DNA from: a virus
DNA length: 46,009 nucleotides
Strand: one strand, 5' to 3'
Virus record (IMG/VR): IMGVR_UViG_3300030107_006432
Location: 1 to 46,009 of that record
In this document: one piece after another, positions 40,933 to 46,009 of the stretch
Layout of the letters: every line of letters starts with the position of its first letter
How positions within the stretch are numbered: the stretch's first letter is position 1
Program-made: the position numbers and the translations under genes
The notes under the pieces: generated by a model
What the model saw: only the letters and a program-made list of their open reading frames with translations
What the model was told of the DNA's origin: nothing
Database searches by the model: none

Positions 40933-43900
40933 TGACAGAGAATCTAGGAAATCTTGGTGATTTTTTTGATGCCATAGGACAAGAAAAAAAGAAAAAAGAA
41001 GAAGAATTTAGATCTGTTGTAGGAGACATTGATCTAGGTGAAATTTTTAGTGGATTAAAGGAAGAAAAGAAAAAAATAGAAAAGAAGAAAAAGAAAGAAG
41101 AGAAACAAATTGAAGCATTAGAACAATTTTTATTCAGTGAAGAGGAAGAGAAAAAAGAAGAATCTCCTGTTGAAAATATTGAAGAAGTAATTAATGAAAA
41201 AATAGAAGAAGTAGAAAAATTAGAAGAAATTGAAGAAGTTTTAGATGAAGTAATTGAAAAAGAAGATGAAGAAACAATTGATCATGCTATAAAAGTATTA
41301 GATAAAATTACTGAGAAGACTGAAGTAAATGAAGAATCTGAAAATCTTAGTGAATTAGAGAAAATTAAGAGAGAATTAGGATATCTTAGAAATATTGTTA
41401 ATACTCAAGGGGGTGGTGGTGAAGTAAATCTTAAATATCTTGATGATATTGTTGGTATTGCTACAAATGCTTCTGCTTATGACGGTAAGTTTTTAAAATA
41501 TAATGATAGTATAGGAAAATTTGAATTCACAACCACTGCTGGTGGTGGGTATACATTACCTACAGCATCTGGTAGTACTCTTGGTGGAGTTAAAATAGGT
41601 GATGGATTAACAATAAATGGTTCTGGAGTTCTTAGTACGAGTGGCGGTGGATCAACAGGTGTAGGTGGAACTTGGGAAGTAGATAGTGTTGGTATTAATA
41701 CTACAAAAAATGTAGGAATAGGAGCTACTGCGAAAGAAGGTTATGCATTATATGTTGATGGTAATGCAAATTATTCTGGTATTATAACTGCGACAACTTT
41801 TAGTGGTTCTGGGGCAAGTTTAAATTCTATTCCTAATAGTGCATTAGATAACTCTACAGTATCTTATGGTGGAGTAGAACTTGCATTAGGGTCTGCTGAT
41901 GTTACACCAGCATTTAATTTAAGTGATGCAATTAATTATCCTTATAGTTCTTTAACAGGTATTACGACTGATATAGTTGGAGATACTACACCACAACTAG
42001 GTGGTAATTTAGATGGTAATAGTAAGAGTATTTTTAGTGTAGGTGTTCTTACTGCTACTAAATTTGTTGGTGATGGTTCTGGTTTAACTGGTATTGTTGC
42101 TTCTGGATCAGGAGTTGTTATTAAAGACGATGATTCTGCTATAGGTACTGCAGGAACTATTAATTTTGGAACCAATCTATCAGTATCTGCTTTATCTGCT
42201 GGTATTGTAACTGTTACTGCATCTGCTGGTACTATTGCAGGTATTAGTACAACAGGAACATCATTCTTCAATCAAATTAATTCAACTGGAGTTATTACTG
42301 CTACATCTTTTGATGGTTCTTTAGCAACTACTGATTTAACAGGAACCATTACAAATGCTCAATTAGCAGGTTCCATTGCGAATGCAAAGTTATCAAACTC
42401 TACAGTTTCTTATGGTGGAGTAGAACTTGCATTAGGTGCATCAGATGCAACTCCAGCATTTAACCTAAGTGATGCTACTAACTATCCAACATCATCTTTA
42501 AGTGGCACAATTACAAATGCTCAACTTGCTGGTTCTATTGCGAATGCTAAATTATCCAACTCAAGTGTTTCTTATGGTGGTGTTTCTTTATCTCTGGGTG
42601 GATCTGATGGAACTCCTGCTTTTGACTTAAGTGATGCTACGAATTATCCTACAAGCAGTTTATCAGGAACAATAACAAATGCTCAACTTGCTGGATCCAT
42701 TGCGAATGCCAAGTTAGCAAACTCTACAGTTTCTTATGGTGGAATAGAATTAGCATTAGGTGCATCAGATGCCACTCCAGCATTTAATTTATCAGATGCA
42801 ACTGGATATCCTTATACATCATTAACAGGAATTAGTACAGAAATTGTAGGAGATACATCTCCAGAACTTGGTGGAGATTTAAGTTTTAATTCTAAAACTA
42901 TAACTGGAACTGGTGGAGTTAATTTAACTGGTGTTGTTACTGCTACATCTTTTGATGGTTCTTTGGCAACTACTGATTTAACTGGAACCATAACTAATGC
43001 TCAATTAGCAGGTTCCATTGCGAATGCTAAATTATCTAACTCAAGTGTTTCTTATGGTGGAATTAGTTTATCATTAGGTGGTTCTGATGCCACACCAGCA
43101 TTTGATTTGTCCGATGCAACGAATTATCCTACAAGTAGTTTGAGTGGTACTATAACCAATGCTCAACTTGCTGGTTCTATTGCAGCAAGTAAGTTAGCTG
43201 GTTCTATTGGAAATAGTAAGTTATCTAACTCAAGTGTTTCTTATGGTGGAATTAGTTTATCATTAGGTGGTTCCGATGCAACTCCTGCTTTTGACTTAAC
43301 TGATGCAACCAATTATCCTACAAGTAGTTTAAGTGGAACAATAACGAATGCACAGTTAGCAGGTTCCATTGCTAATTCTAAGTTATCTAATGATTCGGTT
43401 TCATTTGGTGGAATAGAAGTAGATTTAGGTGCTTCTGATGCCACACCAGCATTTGATTTATCAGATGCTACTAATTACCCTACAAGTAGTTTGAGTGGTA
43501 CTATAACGAATGCTCAACTTGCTGGTTCCATTGCAAATTCTAAATTATCAAACTCTACAGTTTCTTATGGTGGAATAGAATTAGCATTAGGTGCTTCTGA
43601 TGCTACTCCAGCATTTAATTTAAGTGATGCAACTGCATATCCTTATACTTCTCTTACGGGTATTAGTACTGAAATTTTAGGAGATACGACCCCTCAACTT
43701 GGAGGAGATTTAGATTTTAATTCTAAAGCAATTACAGGAACTGGTGGAGTTAATTTAACTGGTGTTATTACTGCCACTTCCTTAGATACTGCAACTATTA
43801 ATTCAGTTGCTAATTTAAATGTTGCTAGTAATGCATTAACAATTGGAGATGCTAATGATACAATAACAATTGCTGGTAATTTAACAGTTAATGGAACAGA

Positions 43901-46009
43901 AATAATAATCAATACTGATAGTTTAGAAGTAGAAGATAGGAATATTGGTATTGCATCAACAGCATCAGGAACAAAATTAGATAATGCTGCTTTAGATGGT
44001 GCAGGTATTACAATTTATGGAAGTCAAGGGGATAAGACTTTAACATGGAGTAATTCCAATAGTAGAATGCAATTTAATACTGCACTTTCTGCTACTTCAT
44101 TTAGTGGTTCAGGTTCTGGTTTAACAAATATACCTAATAGTGCATTAACTAATTCATCAGTTTCTTATGGTGGTGTTTCATTATCATTAGGTGGTTCTGA
44201 TGCCACTCCAGCATTCGATTTATCTGATGCTACTAACTATCCAACATCATCTTTAAGTGGAACAATTACAAATGCTCAATTAGCAGGTTCTATTGCAAAT
44301 GCGAAGCTAGCAAACTCAAGTGTTTCCTATGGTGGAATTAGTTTATCATTAGGTGGTTCTGATGCTACTCCTGCTTTTGACTTAAGTGATGCAACCAATT
44401 ATCCTACTTCATCTCTATCTGGAACCATTACGAATGCTCAACTTGCTGGTTCCATTGCAAATTCTAAGTTAGCTAATGATTCAGTTTCATTTGGTGGAAT
44501 AGAAGTAGATTTAGGTGCTTCAGATGCTACTCCTGCGTTTGATTTGTCAGATGCTACTAACTATCCCACATCATCTTTATCTGGAACTATAACTAATGCT
44601 CAATTAGCAGGTTCCATTGCTAATGCTAAGTTATCTAATTCATCAGTTTCTTATGGTGGAATTAGTCTATCACTAGGTGGTTCTGATGCAACTCCTGCAT
44701 TTGATCTAACTGATGCTACTAACTATCCCACATCATCTTTGAGTGGAACAATAACCAATGCTCAACTTGCTGGTTCTATTGCGAATGCCAAGTTATCTAA
44801 TTCAAGTGTTTCTTATGGTGGTGTTTCATTATCATTAGGTGGTTCAGATGGTACTCCAGCATTTGATTTAAGTGATGCTACGAATTATCCAACATCATCT
44901 TTAAGTGGAACAATAACTAATGCCCAATTAGCAGGTTCTATTGCAGATTCAAAATTAAGTACTATTAGTACAGCAGGTAAAGTTGATCTTGCTGCTTTAG
45001 AGATAGATGGTGGAACAGATATTGGTGCTGCACTAGCAGATGCAGATTTGTTTATAGTAGATGATGCTGCAGGAGGTACGAATAGAAAAACTGCTGCATC
45101 TAGAATTAAAACATATGTTGCAGATATAACTCTTACTACTGCTGCACAAACTAATATAACATCTCTTGGAACTTTAAGTGCAGTAACTGTTTCTGGTGAT
45201 ATAACTGCTAATGGAAATATTACTGGGGATGCTTCGACAAATATATCTGGTATTAGTTCAGTAACTGCAAGTACTTTTTATGATACTGCTGGAAACTCAA
45301 TATCGGGAGGAGGATTCTCAGCTGATTCACAAGAGAATTTAATAGCAGGTACTAATGCTGGTGCTTCATTAACCAGTGATTCTGATTCTAACGTTCTTAT
45401 TGGAAAAGATGCTGGAGATTCTCTTACGTCAGGAAAATATAATGTAGCTATTGGATTAGATGCTTTACAAGCACAATCATCTGATCAGGATAACGTTGCC
45501 ATTGGAAGAATGGCTGGATATAATAATGCTAGTGATTATAATGTTTTTCTAGGATATCGAGCAGGTTATGGAGCAGGTGCAAATGGCAATATTGCTATTG
45601 GTAAGTTTGCTGGTGAAAGTGCTGCTGGTGATGATATAGCACTAGGAAATAATGCTATGGGTGGAAATTCGGGGGGAAGAAATATTGTTATAGGTATGAG
45701 TGCTTTTAGTGCTTCTACTAGTGATGCATCTTATAATACTGTTGTAGGGGACGTAGCTGGTAATAGCATGGCTCTTAGTGGTAAATATAATGTTCTTTTG
45801 GGAACAAGAGCAGCCCCTGATGCTGTAGGTATAAGTAGTGTTTGTGTTGTAGGTCATCAAGTTGGTAATGCAGGTGTAGTTACTTCATTCTCAATACCAG
45901 GTATAGGACTTACAATAACTAGTGTAAATGATGCTAATACATCAGCAAGAGTTCTTGCTGGATTAACTATTGGAGGTACTCTTAGTGCAGGTGGATTAAC
46001 TTACCCAAC
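40932..46009 (+). CDS. Very long repetitive fibre-like protein directly after gene 16 (3' end outside the window)
   Basis: The ATG at 40932 overlaps the gene 16 stop, and the frame stays open to the window edge: 1692 codons and two bases. Residues 1-160 begin MTENLGNLGDFFDAIGQEKK and are Lys/Glu-rich and heptad-like, a long charged coiled coil probably serving as anchor. After GGGGEVNLKYLDDI come short fibre repeats (GITTDIVGDTTPQLGGNLD, GVLTATKFVGDGSGLTGI). About 469-1343 is a 54-residue tandem repeat. About 1464-1652 has NVAIG--AG repeats like the YadA head. The sequence is low-complexity Gly/Ser/Thr/Ala. It is most likely a trimeric fibre; attachment site and target are unknown. T4 has gene 17 here. 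Shadow ORFs on the other strand of the repeats are not genes. Confidence 0.85.
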   Translation, partial: MTENLGNLGDFFDAIGQEKKKKEEEFRSVVGDIDLGEIFSGLKEEKKKIEKKKKKEEKQIEALEQFLFSEEEEKKEESPVENIEEVINEKIEEVEKLEEIEEVLDEVIEKEDEETIDHAIKVLDKITEKTEVNEESENLSELEKIKRELGYLRNIVNTQGGGGEVNLKYLDDIVGIATNASAYDGKFLKYNDSIGKFEFTTTAGGGYTLPTASGSTLGGVKIGDGLTINGSGVLSTSGGGSTGVGGTWEVDSVGINTTKNVGIGATAKEGYALYVDGNANYSGIITATTFSGSGASLNSIPNSALDNSTVSYGGVELALGSADVTPAFNLSDAINYPYSSLTGITTDIVGDTTPQLGGNLDGNSKSIFSVGVLTATKFVGDGSGLTGIVASGSGVVIKDDDSAIGTAGTINFGTNLSVSALSAGIVTVTASAGTIAGISTTGTSFFNQINSTGVITATSFDGSLATTDLTGTITNAQLAGSIANAKLSNSTVSYGGVELALGASDATPAFNLSDATNYPTSSLSGTITNAQLAGSIANAKLSNSSVSYGGVSLSLGGSDGTPAFDLSDATNYPTSSLSGTITNAQLAGSIANAKLANSTVSYGGIELALGASDATPAFNLSDATGYPYTSLTGISTEIVGDTSPELGGDLSFNSKTITGTGGVNLTGVVTATSFDGSLATTDLTGTITNAQLAGSIANAKLSNSSVSYGGISLSLGGSDATPAFDLSDATNYPTSSLSGTITNAQLAGSIAASKLAGSIGNSKLSNSSVSYGGISLSLGGSDATPAFDLTDATNYPTSSLSGTITNAQLAGSIANSKLSNDSVSFGGIEVDLGASDATPAFDLSDATNYPTSSLSGTITNAQLAGSIANSKLSNSTVSYGGIELALGASDATPAFNLSDATAYPYTSLTGISTEILGDTTPQLGGDLDFNSKAITGTGGVNLTGVITATSLDTATINSVANLNVASNALTIGDANDTITIAGNLTVNGTEIIINTDSLEVEDRNIGIASTASGTKLDNAALDGAGITIYGSQGDKTLTWSNSNSRMQFNTALSATSFSGSGSGLTNIPNSALTNSSVSYGGVSLSLGGSDATPAFDLSDATNYPTSSLSGTITNAQLAGSIANAKLANSSVSYGGISLSLGGSDATPAFDLSDATNYPTSSLSGTITNAQLAGSIANSKLANDSVSFGGIEVDLGASDATPAFDLSDATNYPTSSLSGTITNAQLAGSIANAKLSNSSVSYGGISLSLGGSDATPAFDLTDATNYPTSSLSGTITNAQLAGSIANAKLSNSSVSYGGVSLSLGGSDGTPAFDLSDATNYPTSSLSGTITNAQLAGSIADSKLSTISTAGKVDLAALEIDGGTDIGAALADADLFIVDDAAGGTNRKTAASRIKTYVADITLTTAAQTNITSLGTLSAVTVSGDITANGNITGDASTNISGISSVTASTFYDTAGNSISGGGFSADSQENLIAGTNAGASLTSDSDSNVLIGKDAGDSLTSGKYNVAIGLDALQAQSSDQDNVAIGRMAGYNNASDYNVFLGYRAGYGAGANGNIAIGKFAGESAAGDDIALGNNAMGGNSGGRNIVIGMSAFSASTSDASYNTVVGDVAGNSMALSGKYNVLLGTRAAPDAVGISSVCVVGHQVGNAGVVTSFSIPGIGLTITSVNDANTSARVLAGLTIGGTLSAGGLTYP
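42336..44960 (+). repeat. 162-bp (54-residue) tandem repeat array inside the fibre ORF
   Basis: The phrase TITNAQLAGSI occurs 12 times, near nt 42350, 42511, 42673, 42991, 43151, 43339, 43501, 44265, 44427, 44589, 44751 and 44913. Uninterrupted units are 162 bp apart. A full unit reads, in parts, TNAQLAGSIANAKLSNSSV, SYGGISLSLGGSDATPAFDL and SDATNYPTSSLSG. Longer inserts, at about 42820-42980 and 43640-44160, contain a second motif (GDT-P-LGGDL-FNSK-ITGTGG) that is itself repeated. DNA identity between units is high but not perfect. Confidence 0.9.
45325..45890 (+). repeat. YadA-head-like NVAIG--AG repeats in the fibre ORF
   Basis: About eleven short units follow each other: NLIAGTNAG, NVLIGKDAG, NVAIGLDAL, NVAIGRMAG, NVFLGYRAG, NIAIGKFAG, DIALGNNAM, NIVIGMSAF, NTVVGDVAG, NVLLGTRAA and a degenerate VCVVGHQVG. 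The pattern N-x-x-I/L-G-x-x-A matches the left-handed beta-roll repeats of trimeric autotransporter heads such as YadA. Spacing is 14-20 residues, longer than in the bacterial proteins. Confidence 0.75.

Noticed and set aside
41942-42271. 109-codon ORF on the minus strand inside the fibre gene
   Set aside because: It is antisense to a confidently coding repetitive frame, made only of Pro/Val/Thr codons mirrored from Gly/Thr/Asn repeats, and has no ribosome site. The similar minus-strand ORF at 43694-43912 arises from the same motif family.
42336-44960. Regularly spaced repeats considered as a CRISPR array
   Set aside because: The repeats are 162-bp in-frame coding units without unique spacers, and the frame stays open through all of them.

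Overview
The window looks like part of the late structural region of a large T4-like marine myovirus (tailed phage, class Caudoviricetes). The evidence is gene content and order. Recognisable homologues of T4 baseplate proteins gp25, gp6 and gp8, neck proteins gp13 and gp14, tail completion protein gp15 and small terminase gp16 lie on the + strand in T4 order. The sequence is strongly AT-rich (about one third G+C by eye), Arg is mostly AGA, stops are mostly TAA, and genes are packed with gaps of a few bases. Several small proteins and the DUF4815, YHYH, S74 and DUF7483 families are typical of phages of marine picocyanobacteria and SAR11. No photosynthesis or other host-diagnostic gene is present, so I cannot choose between these hosts. 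No tRNA, rRNA, CRISPR array, integrase or insertion sequence was seen.

Layout. (1) 1-316: 3' end of an unidentified gene. (2) 317-3123: a loosely packed region of very small ORFs, one glycosyltransferase-like gene, two sigma70-like promoters, several RNA hairpins and two intrinsic terminators. Its promoters suggest early expression. (3) 3137-5575: a tandem 20-bp repeat carrying late-promoter-like boxes, then genes 25 and 6. (4) 5580-28294: a 4366-residue protein in the gp7 position, gp8, a 2599-residue DUF4815 protein in the gp9/gp10 position, and a small coiled-coil protein. (5) 28306-37097: a cassette of seven fibre or fibre-associated genes (S74 chaperone fibre, LamG/SPRY/DUF7483 adhesin and others), in the place of T4 genes 11, 12 and wac. 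(6) 37147-40932: genes 13, 14, 15 and 16. (7) 40932-46009: the first 1692 codons of a repetitive fibre ORF sitting directly after gene 16, where T4 has the large terminase gene 17. It runs off the window.

How the genes work together. gp25, gp6 and the gp7-position protein should form the baseplate wedge core, with gp8 and the DUF4815 protein outside it. The fibre cassette supplies receptor-binding and decorating proteins. gp13, gp14 and gp15 join tail to head, and gp16 starts DNA packaging. T4-like late boxes (NNTAAATA) precede at least seven genes and suggest co-ordinated late transcription.

Most worth a second look: the very large modular baseplate proteins, small beta-rich modules shared by proteins of different ancestry (including an insertion inside gp14 and an appendage on gp15), the repeat-built fibre after gene 16 with YadA-head-like repeats, and the structured non-coding stretch at 1433-1655.
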